A stretch of 64,000 nucleotides of DNA from NCBI GenBank assembly GCA_963834405.1, contig CAWIBX010000006.1:1-64000 (forward strand), written 5' to 3'. Both the position numbers and the translations under genes were made by a program. How positions within the stretch are numbered: the first letter of the stretch is position 1; the number at the start of each line of letters is the position of its first letter. Under the pieces are notes generated by a model. That model did no database searches. It was not told the origin of the DNA and worked only from the letters and a program-made list of their open reading frames with translations. This stretch comes from Bog-473 sp963834405. GTDB lineage: Bacteria > Actinomycetota > Acidimicrobiia > Acidimicrobiales > RAAP-2. Below, one piece after another: positions 52,711 to 60,611 of the stretch.

Positions 52711-53421
52711 ATGAATATCAACGGATCAACCGCCCTCGTCACTGGAGCTAACCGAGGGCTCGGCCGCCACCTCGCAAGCGAGCTGCTCCGCCGGGGCGCC
52801 ACCGTGTACGCCGGGGCACGCAATCCCGACGCTGTCGACCTGCCAGGCGCCAAGGTGGTAGCTCTCGACATCACCGATCCGGCGTCGGTGGCCAGCGCCG
52901 TCGAGATCGCCGGTGACGTCACCCTCCTGATCAACAACGCAGGCTCGTCCACCGGCACAGACCTCCTCAATGGAGACGAAGCGCAGATCCGCTTCGAGAT
53001 GGACACCAACTTCTTCGGGACACTGTCGGTGATCCGAGCTTTCGCCCCGAAGATCTCGGCGAACGGCGGAGGGTCGATCCTCAACATCCTTTCCGTACTC
53101 TCGTGGGTCAGCTTCCCCAGGAGCGGCGCATACTGCGCCGCGAAGTCGGCAGAATGGTCGATGACCAACGCACTGCGCGTGCAGCTGGCAGAGCAGAACA
53201 TCCGGGTGGCTGGGCTCCATGTCGGTTACATGGATACAGACATGACCGCTTCGATAACCGCTCCAAAGTCAGACCCTGCGGATATCGCCAAGATCGCCAT
53301 CGACGGTGTCGAGCAGGATCTCTTCGAAATAGTTGCGGACGATGTCAGCCGTGAGATGCAGGCCGCACTTGCTGGCGGCGTTCCCGCCCTCTATCCGCAG
53401 CTCCAAACAACTCCGCGCTAG
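52711..53421 (+). CDS. Short-chain dehydrogenase/reductase
   Basis: The 236-residue protein has the cofactor motif TGANRGLGRHLA, the NNAG motif in LINNAGSST, a catalytic serine in ILSVLSWVS and YCAAK with the catalytic Tyr and Lys. It is a classical SDR, probably NADP-dependent, of unknown substrate. It begins 30 bases after the transporter and may be regulated with it by HxlR. An AGGAG site precedes the ATG at 52711. Confidence 0.9.
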   Translation: MNINGSTALVTGANRGLGRHLASELLRRGATVYAGARNPDAVDLPGAKVVALDITDPASVASAVEIAGDVTLLINNAGSSTGTDLLNGDEAQIRFEMDTNFFGTLSVIRAFAPKISANGGGSILNILSVLSWVSFPRSGAYCAAKSAEWSMTNALRVQLAEQNIRVAGLHVGYMDTDMTASITAPKSDPADIAKIAIDGVEQDLFEIVADDVSREMQAALAGGVPALYPQLQTTPR

Positions 53422-53437
53422 TCGGCTCACTACCTCC

Positions 53438-53461
53438 ACCTTTTGGTTCATGCCCAAAGGT
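53438..53461. terminator. Bidirectional hairpin between convergent genes
   Basis: ACCTTTTGG and CCCAAAGGT form a 9-base stem with one mismatch around a 6-base loop. It lies between the converging SDR and TetR genes and resembles the ACCTTCGGGT hairpins elsewhere in the window. A bidirectional terminator is the natural reading. Confidence 0.6.
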
Positions 53462-53509
53462 CTCGGATACATCTCGAGAGGTCATGTAGATCCGGCCCGA
53501 GCGGACTGT

Positions 53510-54316
53510 CTACCGGCGGCGGAATTCCTCCTCAGTGCCGTCGTGCGGACGTTCCACGTGCTCTTCCGCTGAGAGTTTGTCCAGTTCGGTCGCGTCGTGG
53601 GGCTCGGTCATCGTTGCGGCCAAGAAGTAAACACACACCGAATACAAGTCCCAGGGGGGCTCGGCAGGATCACGGTCCTCGCCGAGCAGCCTGGGCACAT
53701 CGCTGAGGTCCGTGGACACGGCGTCGTGGTCGACGTTCCAGCGGAGGGTGAATCCCTCGGTCAGCGCGGTGATCGCAACGGCGAAATCATGGACGCTGAA
53801 CGGCGGTCGGAAGCGGCGACCCTCGAGCGCCACGAGTTCTTCGAACAGAGGGATGAAATCACCTTCGAGCGATCGATACATCTTCTGCAGGAGCTCAGCG
53901 ACGTCGGACTCGTCGTGCTTCGCCCACAGGCCCATCTGAAGGCGAATGCTGTCGGTCTGGCGAACCCGATCGATGTTCGCGCGGGCACCTACTCGGGCCG
54001 ATCCGCGAATCGTGCGTCCGATTCGCTCGGCTTCCTTGTCGATCTCCTCGATCGTGTGGGTGAGCTCCCCTTGGGATCGGAAGCGGCTCGGCTGGAGTAC
54101 GTACTCGAGTAGGGCGCGGCGAAACTCCTCTTGGCTATGCCAATAGTGGTAGATGGCGGCCGGCGTCACACCGGCCTCTTTGGCGACGTCGCGAACGCGG
54201 ACCTGACTGAGCACTTCGTCGGCCGGTGCCTTCTTCAAGACAGCGGCACCCGCCTCGAGCAGGGCGACCTGGGTCTTCTCCCTGGCCTCGGCGTTCTTGT
54301 GGGCAGATCGCGGCAT
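53510..54316 (-). CDS. TetR-family regulator with long C-terminal domain
   Basis: The 268-residue protein has a TetR HTH (VRDVAKEAGVTPAAIYHYWH, then SQEEFRRALLEYVLQ) and a helical ligand domain longer than usual. It contains RLQMGLWAKHDESDVAELLQ and FAVAITALTEGFTLRWNVDH. It diverges from the membrane protein at 54434. Inverted repeats in the intergenic region (CCTACTAAATGGTTGG and the one at 54395) are candidate operators. The ligand is unknown. Confidence 0.85.
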   Translation of the reverse strand: MPRSAHKNAEAREKTQVALLEAGAAVLKKAPADEVLSQVRVRDVAKEAGVTPAAIYHYWHSQEEFRRALLEYVLQPSRFRSQGELTHTIEEIDKEAERIGRTIRGSARVGARANIDRVRQTDSIRLQMGLWAKHDESDVAELLQKMYRSLEGDFIPLFEELVALEGRRFRPPFSVHDFAVAITALTEGFTLRWNVDHDAVSTDLSDVPRLLGEDRDPAEPPWDLYSVCVYFLAATMTEPHDATELDKLSAEEHVERPHDGTEEEFRRR

Positions 54317-54394
54317 GTAGGAAGTTTATCCGGTCCACCTACTAAATGGTTGGTTGGTCTTGACAGATCGGGGTTGCCGCCTCATCATGCACAT

Positions 54395-54416
54395 ACCTAC
54401 TGATTGTTCAGCAGGT
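54395..54416. promoter_or_regulatory. Inverted repeat upstream of the DUF1453-like gene
   Basis: ACCTACTGA and TCAGCAGGT form 9-base arms with one mismatch around TTGT, ending 18 bases before the ATG at 54434. A related half-site (ACCTACTAAATGG) lies at 54340 near the TetR start. Autoregulation and control of the membrane protein by the divergent TetR are inferred. Confidence 0.5.
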
Positions 54417-54433
54417 TGATAGGAGGTCACCCA

Positions 54434-54964
54434 ATGACTCTGCAGATTTGGATTCTCATCGTCGCCGTGTTCGCCACGGTGGTGCTCACCCGCTTGGGCC
54501 GTCACCGCTACACCCGCCGTCAACGGCTCCTCACGCTCGCCGTCGTCGCCCTGCTGATCGCCAAGTACGTCCGGGGGATGCCCACGGGCGGCAACGACGC
54601 AGTTCTCGAAATGGCATGTGCCGGGGTCGGGGTCCTCTTCGGGTTGGCCATGTTGGCCACGACCTCTGTGGATCGAGACGAAGACACCAACCAGGTGTGG
54701 GTCCGCGTCGGAGCGGCGTACTTGGTGCTCTGGGTCATCATGCTCGGTTCAAGGGTGATCTTCGCTTACTCAGCCTCTGATTGGGCGCGAAGCGACATCG
54801 GACATTTCCTTGCGACAAATCACATCTCCGGTTCTGCAATCACACCGGCATTCGTTCTGATGACGATCGGCAGTTTGCTAGTGGTGACGATCGGAACGGC
54901 GATCCGTGCATCTGGGCTCAATTTCTCGGATGCTCCAGGCCTGACGCGAGCCTCCCAGAGCTGA
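54434..54964 (+). CDS. Multi-pass membrane protein (DUF1453/CcdC-like)
   Basis: The 176-residue protein has four or five membrane segments (ILIVAVFATVVLTRL, LLTLAVVALLIAKYV, AAYLVLWVIMLGSRVIFAYS and a C-terminal VLMTIGSLLVVTIGTAI). This layout resembles small DUF1453/CcdC-like integral proteins. The ATG at 54434 follows AGGAGG. The function is unknown; the divergent TetR probably controls it. Confidence 0.68.
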   Translation: MTLQIWILIVAVFATVVLTRLGRHRYTRRQRLLTLAVVALLIAKYVRGMPTGGNDAVLEMACAGVGVLFGLAMLATTSVDRDEDTNQVWVRVGAAYLVLWVIMLGSRVIFAYSASDWARSDIGHFLATNHISGSAITPAFVLMTIGSLLVVTIGTAIRASGLNFSDAPGLTRASQS

Positions 54965-55051
54965 GCGCTCCACGAAACCCATTGACCAGGTTTCCAATGA
55001 CGCATCTCTGGCGCGAAATGGCGGGCAACAGGGCAACAAAAGGCCCGCTCG

Positions 55052-55942
55052 ATGGTTTCGCTTCGCCATAGTGAACCCGTGGACCAGACGCAGGACATCC
55101 CAATCAACCAATCCCTGAGGTTATGGACCGCCTTAAAGAACGACCCGGTTCACATGGCCGAGGTGGCGGTGTTGAAGTGCACGCCCTTGCTTGCCGGAGG
55201 CGTCGAACGCTGGCTCGAGGCAACGCTCTCCAAGCACCCAGAGGCGCCTCCCGAGCAATTGGCGAAGAGGGTGCTCATGAGGTCGGCAGGGATCGGCCGG
55301 CGAGGTGGGGCAATTACCGGTTCGTCGTTCTACTTCGGAATGGTCCCCGCCCTGGTCATGATTTACTGCGAGCAACTGCTAGTCATTCTCCGCATCGCTG
55401 CGCTCTTCGGAAACGATCCGTGGGACGCGCAGCGCGTGGCCGAGGTGCTTGTGATTCAGCAGCGTTACCACTCTGTTGACGAGGCCGCGGCTGCACTGCA
55501 AAGGGTGGGATCTCATCGAACCCACGATGGTGCGACGGAGAGCCCCTTGTCTCGGATGGTGACCGCCCTGCGGCAGGTGCCATCAATGCTCGGTATGCGC
55601 TTTAGAAAGCTGCGTTCTGGCCCTCTCGATCTCATCGTCACCGCAGCGACCTGGGCTGCCTATGTCGTTCCGGTGGTCAGCATTCCGGCGTGGGCAGTCT
55701 CGAACGCACGTGCAACGAAGCGTGTCGCGAAGGCCGCCATCGGCTTCTACTCCAATCCGGCCTCAATCCGGGTGGACGGTCCTGCGATTTCGCTTCCACC
55801 TCCCCTCAGACGATGGCGTCGATGGATCGCCGTCACTCTGATCGTGCTCATCGGGATCGGGCTCGGTATCTTGGCGGCACTCATTCCGACGGGCCATCGC
55901 TTTCATCACCTGAGCTGGCTTGCGTTGGCCCTGGCGGAATGA
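55052..55942 (+). pseudogene. EcsC-like membrane-associated protein, 3' end cut by IS3
   Basis: The frame reads LLAGGVERWLEATLSKHPEA, GAITGSSFYFGMVPALVMIY and LRIAALFGNDPWDAQRVAEV, a pattern like EcsC-type proteins, with a C-terminal membrane segment (WIAVTLIVLIGIGLGILAAL). It ends in LALALAE, and the TGA at 55940-55942 is the first triplet of the IS3 left end. Without the IS the frame would continue past the duplicated GAA as LCLVVTLGRVLWI. The natural C-terminus has therefore been replaced. Confidence 0.6.
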
Positions 55943-55993
55943 ATCGGCCTGGGATCCCCGGAGGCTCCATACCTTGGAAACGAGGATGGAGTC

Positions 55994-56323
55994 ATGGAAC
56001 AGAAGCCGAGAACGAAGCGGTATCCGCCTGAGCTGAAGGAGCGGGCGGTGCGCATGGTGTTGGACCTGCGAGAGCAGGATCCGCACGACAAGACGGTGAT
56101 CTCGCGGGTGGCCCGACAGCTGGGCGTGGGCGACGAGTCGTTGCGCAGCTGGGTGAAGCGTGCCGACGTCGACGCCGGCAAGCGCCCGGGGCTGACGAGC
56201 GACGAGCAGGCCGAGCTCAAGCGGCTGCGCAAGGAGAACTTCGAGCTTCGCCGGGCCAATGACATCTTGCAGGCTGCGGCGACTTTCTTCGGGGCGGAGC
56301 TCGACCGCCGACACAAGAAGTAG
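55994..56323 (+). CDS. IS3 transposase OrfA
   Basis: The 108-residue protein has an HTH_Tnp_1 domain (RYPPELKERAVRMVLDLREQ, ISRVARQLGVGDESLRSWVK) and a leucine-zipper-like helix ELKRLRKENFELRRANDILQ. OrfA binds the ends and joins OrfB by frameshifting. It ends at a TAG at 56321-56323, where the -1 frame of orfB is already open. Confidence 0.92.
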   Translation: MEQKPRTKRYPPELKERAVRMVLDLREQDPHDKTVISRVARQLGVGDESLRSWVKRADVDAGKRPGLTSDEQAELKRLRKENFELRRANDILQAAATFFGAELDRRHKK

Positions 56324-57243
56324 TTGCCTTCATCGACGCCCATCGGGACCACGAGACCGGTGGGCGTCGATGGGGGGTCGAGCCGATCTGCGAGCAGCTC
56401 GCAGTCGCCCCCTCCACCTACTACGACGCCAAGTCCCGGCCGCCTTCGGCCCGGGCGCTGCGTGACGCCGAGCTGGGCCCCAAGCTGGTCGAGCTGTGGA
56501 AGCGCAACTACTCGGTCTACGGCAGGCGCAAGCTCACCAAGGCGGCTCGGCGGGCCGATCTCGACATCGGGCGCGACCAGGTAGCCCGCCTCATGCGACA
56601 CCAGGGCATTCGCGGGGCGAGCCGCTCCAAGAAACGCTTCACCACCAAGTCTGATCCCGCCCACGTCCGCGCCCCGGACCTCGTCAATCGCAACTTCAGT
56701 GCTACGCGTCCCGATGAACTGTGGGTGTGCGACTTCACCTACTGCTCGACATGGTCGGGCATCATTTACGTCGCCTTCGTAATCGACGTCTTCTCCCGGC
56801 GCCTTGTCGGCTGGAAGGCGGCGCGCTCGATGACCACGACCCTTGTCCTCGATGCGCTCAACATGGCGGCATGGACGCGCCGGCACACCACTCTCGAAGG
56901 GCTGATCTGTCACACCGACGCCGGAAGTCAATACACCTCTATTGCCTACACCGAGCGCATCGACGACGTCGGTGCCGCGCCCTCCATCGGGACCATCGGA
57001 GACAGCTACGACAACGCCATGGCCGAATCGGTCATCGGGCTTTTCAAGACCGAGCTGCACCGCAACCCGGCCGCCCTGGCGGACAACGGCGGGCCTTGGA
57101 AGGGCCTCGACGACCTCGAGATCGCCACGTGCGCCTGGGTGTCATGGTTCAACGAGGAGCGACTCCATGGAGAGCTCGACGACCGCACGCCGGCCGAAGT
57201 CGAAGCCGAGTACCGTTTCAGATCTCAGCCCGCTGTGGCATGA
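56323..57243 (+). CDS. IS3 transposase OrfB (made by -1 frameshift)
   Basis: The frame reads FIDAHRDHETGGRWGVEPIC, YSVYGRRKLTKAARRADLDI, and the DDE core WVCDFTYCSTWSG, CHTDAGSQYTS and YDNAMAESVIGLFKTELH. It has no start codon near its beginning. It is open in the -1 frame across the end of orfA, as in other IS3 elements where an OrfAB fusion is produced. The frame is intact to its stop, so the copy may be active. Confidence 0.9.
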   Translation, partial: VAFIDAHRDHETGGRRWGVEPICEQLAVAPSTYYDAKSRPPSARALRDAELGPKLVELWKRNYSVYGRRKLTKAARRADLDIGRDQVARLMRHQGIRGASRSKKRFTTKSDPAHVRAPDLVNRNFSATRPDELWVCDFTYCSTWSGIIYVAFVIDVFSRRLVGWKAARSMTTTLVLDALNMAAWTRRHTTLEGLICHTDAGSQYTSIAYTERIDDVGAAPSIGTIGDSYDNAMAESVIGLFKTELHRNPAALADNGGPWKGLDDLEIATCAWVSWFNEERLHGELDDRTPAEVEAEYRFRSQPAVA

Positions 57244-57357
57244 GAAACCAAACCAACGAGCCTCCGTCAAACCCAGGCCGGTTCAGAACTCTGCCTGGTG
57301 GTGACGCTTGGACGTGTTCTTTGGATCACACGTTCGACAGCGCAGTCGGAAGTCGCG

Positions 57358-57776
57358 AACGCAACCTCGACTCTTCCCCCGAATTCATCGGTTCCTGGAG
57401 CACCAGACTTTGTCGATAAAGACACATAAAGACACGCGGCGACCAGCCGCACCTCCCACCGTGACGGAGATCCGGCTGTCGCCTTGTGACCCCGTCCTTT
57501 GGTGAGTGCGGCCAACTCGCATCTTCGACCTCTACGACAAACCATGTAGCGCTCAAAAGTGCTTCGTGGCCTTCTGGGGATCCCACTTCAGCCCTCTGAC
57601 CTGGGCTTTGGTGGAGGAGAAGGGACTCGAACCCTCGGCCTCTACATTGCGAAAGTCTGGCTCTCAGCGCTTTGACCAGGACCTTTCCGCCGACTTTCCT
57701 GGTGGCGGTCTTTCGATCCCCTCAGGTTCCCTCACGATCCCTCCCCTTCTCGCACGGTAAAGACACGTAAAGACAC
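57358..57776 (-). repeat. att-like module G
   Basis: The core at 57610-57653 matches the others except for GGAGGAGAAGG. Left of it, a far arm shares AACGCAACCTCGACTCTTC with module B, and two AAAGACAC sites are at 57418-57425 and 57428-57435. To the right, 149 bases away, are two more AAAGACAC sites (57759-57766, 57769-57776). Both arms therefore carry the AAAGACAC type. The left arm is about 190 bases from the core instead of 65-75, because of extra sequence between them. Confidence 0.68.
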
Positions 57777-57779
57777 GCT

Positions 57780-57960
57780 CGGACTGTCCCTGGCGCCTGG
57801 CCACGGGTCGGTACTCACGTCCGATCGGCAGGCTCTCGCGATGCGCAACGAACAGCGCCCCTTTGCGTATTTGACGACGACCACGTTCCTCGGCGAGTGA
57901 TGGGACATCACCGACCCTGAGCGGCGGAAGCCTTTCGGATTGACTTCCCGGGCAGACGCA
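57780..57960 (-). pseudogene. Remnant of excisionase-like HTH gene, module G
   Basis: The frame contains LPPLRVGDVPSLAEERGRRQ, the C-terminal helix of the excisionase-like protein. It then gives LPIGREYRPV and SERVFTCLY into the arm sites. The HTH upstream is missing or out of frame. The resemblance to module A and B copies is clear in the AEERxRRQ part. Confidence 0.5.
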
Positions 57961-58276
57961 TCGAACCGTCACCGAGGCGCGGGTCCGTATTCGGTTCTGC
58001 CGCGGCCACGCCAAAGGCCACGTGACAATTGTCAGATCAGACGCATCTTCACCAATGGTGCCGAAATGATGGCGCTGGCAAGCAGGCGCGAAGCCATCAC
58101 GGTCCTCTTGGAGTTATGGTCTCCCCGAGGAGGCGGCTGACACGTCTTGAAATCGCGTAGCCGGCCGCGCCTAGGGCGCACGCCGGAAACATGCCGGACG
58201 TCGCCATCCGAATGAGAGCCATGTCCCAAACGGGCGGGATCGTTGCGTTTAGACGAGTAGTCTCAGTGCGCATCGC

Positions 58277-59731
58277 TCAGAGCTGGGCCCAGACGGTCTT
58301 TGTTTTCAGGTACCCCTCGATGCCTTCCTGGCCGTTCTCGTAGCCCCAACCGGACTGTTTGAAACCACCGAAAGGCATGGCGGGGTCCCACATCATCTGG
58401 CAATTGATCGAGACGGTGCCCGCGTCGAGGCGCTTGGCGAGTCGGTGTGCGTGGGAGACGTCTCTCGTCCAGGCTGACGCCGCGAGTCCGTAGGTCGTGT
58501 CGTTCGCCAGGGCGACGACTTCGTCGTCGTCGTCAAACGGCGTCACGGCGACAACGGGCCCGAAGATCTCCTCCCGACAGAGGCGCATGTCTGGCCTGAC
58601 CTGGGCCAGCACCGTCGGGTGGACGAAGTAACCGGTACGATCGAGACGGTGACCACCGATCACGACCTCGGCGCCGTCGCGCTTGCCCTCGTCGATGTAG
58701 CCCATGACCCGGTGCAGCTGCCTCTCGCTGATGAGCGGCCCGCTGTGGACTTTCCCCTCGTTCGGGCCGCCGAGCCGGATCTTGCCGGCCAGCGACGCAA
58801 TACCTTCGACAACCCTTTCGTAGACACCGCGCTGCACGAAGACGCGGGAGCCGGCGACGCAGGCCTGCCCCGAGTGGATGAAGATCCCCATCGCCGCTGC
58901 TGGGATGGCCTTGTCGAGGTCGGCATCGTCGTAGATGAGGACCGGTGACTTGCCGCCCAGTTCGAGCATGACCCGCTTGAGGTTGCCGGCCGCGGCCTGG
59001 ACGATGAGCTTGCCGACTTCCGTGGAGCCCGTAAAGGCGATCTTGTCGACGTCTGGGTGTTCGATGAGCGCTTGCCCGGTTGTGTGTCCATACCCGTTGA
59101 CCAGGTTGACGACGCCATCGGGCAGGCCGGCTTCGGTCAGGATCTTCTCGAAGATCAGCGCCGACAACGGGGTCTCCTCGGCCGGCTTGAGCACGCTGCT
59201 GCAGCCGGCGGCGAGCGACGGCGCAAGCTTGGCGGCGGCGTTGAACGCCGGGCCGTTCCACGGGACGATCAGCCCAGCGACGCCAACGGGTTCTTTGATC
59301 GTGTACGCATGCACCGACGCGTCGAGGCCCGAGAGACCGCCCGACATCCGCACGTCATGGGCGATCCCGTTGATCTTGGTGCACCAGCCGGAGAAATAGC
59401 GGAAGAACTCGATGGCGGCCGCGACGTTGCGCCGTGCCTGTGGCAAGGGCATGCCCGTGTTCAGGGAGTCGAGCTGGGCCATGTCCTCAGCCTGAGACTC
59501 GAGCAACTCCGCAATGCGCCAGAGCACGCGGGCCTGCTCGCTCTGCGGCTTCTGGTGCCACACCCCCGAGTCAAAGGTCTCCCGCGCCCGAGCGACCGCC
59601 TGGTCGATGGCGGTCGCGCCGCCGTCCGCAAACTCTGCGATTGGCTGTTCGCTCACCGGATCAATGACCGGGATCGTCTCCCCGCCGCCTGGTCGCGCAC
59701 AAAGCTCTTCGATCGTTGCCGCTACTGTCAT
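58277..59731 (-). CDS. Aldehyde dehydrogenase
   Basis: The 484-residue enzyme has the NAD(P) and glutamate motif LELGGKSPVLIYDDADLDKA, the catalytic cysteine in SGQACVAGSRVF and EEIFGPVVAVTPFDDDDEVV near the C-terminus. It would oxidise an aldehyde produced by the P450/SDR steps upstream in the same run of genes. The ATG at 59731, after GAAGG at six bases, is preferred to one 6 bases upstream that is too close to the ribosome site. It is the last gene of a five-gene minus-strand run. Confidence 0.92.
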   Translation of the reverse strand: MTVAATIEELCARPGGGETIPVIDPVSEQPIAEFADGGATAIDQAVARARETFDSGVWHQKPQSEQARVLWRIAELLESQAEDMAQLDSLNTGMPLPQARRNVAAAIEFFRYFSGWCTKINGIAHDVRMSGGLSGLDASVHAYTIKEPVGVAGLIVPWNGPAFNAAAKLAPSLAAGCSSVLKPAEETPLSALIFEKILTEAGLPDGVVNLVNGYGHTTGQALIEHPDVDKIAFTGSTEVGKLIVQAAAGNLKRVMLELGGKSPVLIYDDADLDKAIPAAAMGIFIHSGQACVAGSRVFVQRGVYERVVEGIASLAGKIRLGGPNEGKVHSGPLISERQLHRVMGYIDEGKRDGAEVVIGGHRLDRTGYFVHPTVLAQVRPDMRLCREEIFGPVVAVTPFDDDDEVVALANDTTYGLAASAWTRDVSHAHRLAKRLDAGTVSINCQMMWDPAMPFGGFKQSGWGYENGQEGIEGYLKTKTVWAQL

Positions 59732-59747
59732 ATTCATCCTTCGAGGT

Positions 59748-60569
59748 CTATCGCCGGTTGATATTGCCCGCATCGACTGGGATCACGGAACCCGTCACGT
59801 AACGAGCCTCGTCGGAAACGAGCCAGGCGATGGCGTTCGAGACGTCAATAGGGTCGACCGCTTCCACGGGAAGGGCATTCAGCAGCGATCCGGCAAGTTG
59901 GGGGACGTTCTCGATGATCTCGGCCACGTTTCCGCCACCCGCCATAGGGGTGCGGACGGTGGTCGGGGCCACGCTGTTGACTCGGATGAAGTGTGGTGCC
60001 AACGAGTTGGCCCATGAACGAGTCAGTCCGATGACACCGTGTTTGGCAGCCGTATAGGCCATCATGCCAGCCGCGTCGATGGGCGCTCCAGTGAGTCCAC
60101 CGGTGGAGCTCGTCAAGACGATGGCTCCGCCTTTTCCTGCCTTGATCATGGAAGGGATGGCAGCGCGGCCGGTATTCCACACACCGGTCAGGTTCACGCC
60201 GATGACCTCTTCCCATTGCTGCTCGTTCGACGCCATCCCACCCGGTCCGATCCCGGCATTGGCGAGGACGATCTGTACTGGCCCGAGCTCCGTCGCTCCC
60301 TCCTTGAGCGCAGACTTCAGGGCCTGATAGTCGCGGACGTCGACCTCTTTGGCCACGATCCTTCGACCGAGTGCCTCCACCTCCTTGACCGTCTGCTCGA
60401 GGTCATCCGCCGTCGACATCTCGTAACCGACTGATTGCAACTGGGTGCAGATGTCGACCGCAATGATGTCGGCGCCCTCTTCCGCCAGGCGGAGGGCATG
60501 ACTCCGCCCCTGTCCCCGAGCGGCGCCGGTGATGAAGGCCACCTTTCCATCGAGCTTTCCCACGTTCAC
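59748..60569 (-). CDS. Mycofactocin-coupled SDR oxidoreductase
   Basis: The 273-residue protein has the signature GAARGQGRSHALRLAEEGAD characteristic of mycofactocin-coupled SDRs, ANAGIGPGG, SSTGGLTGAP and the catalytic YTAAKHG. These enzymes keep a non-exchangeable NAD and pass electrons to the peptide-derived cofactor mycofactocin, typically oxidising alcohols. This makes an actinobacterial host likely. Two GTG codons (60569 and 60563) precede the body; the second has better spacing from AAGGGGA. It sits between another SDR and the ALDH. Confidence 0.9.
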   Translation of the reverse strand: MNVGKLDGKVAFITGAARGQGRSHALRLAEEGADIIAVDICTQLQSVGYEMSTADDLEQTVKEVEALGRRIVAKEVDVRDYQALKSALKEGATELGPVQIVLANAGIGPGGMASNEQQWEEVIGVNLTGVWNTGRAAIPSMIKAGKGGAIVLTSSTGGLTGAPIDAAGMMAYTAAKHGVIGLTRSWANSLAPHFIRVNSVAPTTVRTPMAGGGNVAEIIENVPQLAGSLLNALPVEAVDPIDVSNAIAWLVSDEARYVTGSVIPVDAGNINRR

Positions 60570-60611
60570 TCCCCTTTCGAGTCAATCCGCATCTCTAGCG
60601 ATCATTTCTTC

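Larger units (their letters stand above)
55940..57285 (+). mobile_element. IS3-family element
   Basis: Imperfect 28-base inverted repeats (TGAATCGGCCTGGG... at 55940-55967 and its complement at 57258-57285) bound orfA and orfB. The 3-base sequence GAA is duplicated on both sides (55937-55939 and 57286-57288). The size of 1.35 kb and two overlapping frames fit the family. The insertion ended the EcsC-like gene. Confidence 0.92.

Noticed and set aside
3582..57653. Repeated module cores as genuine tRNA genes
   Set aside because: Only the T-arm and 3' acceptor strand are present. No D-arm or 5' acceptor strand (GGAGGTG) pairs with them, and the ACATT-CGC-AATGT stem nearby is not an anticodon arm.
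3414..57776. The module array as a classical integron with attC sites
   Set aside because: attC sites are imperfect palindromes of 57-141 bases directly after single short genes, with an IntI gene at one end. Here the repeats carry a tRNA-like core, arm 8-mers and an HTH gene, and cargo blocks are multi-operon.
3414..57776. The direct repeats as a CRISPR array
   Set aside because: Repeat spacing is kilobases with genes between, there are no short uniform spacers, and no cas gene is seen.
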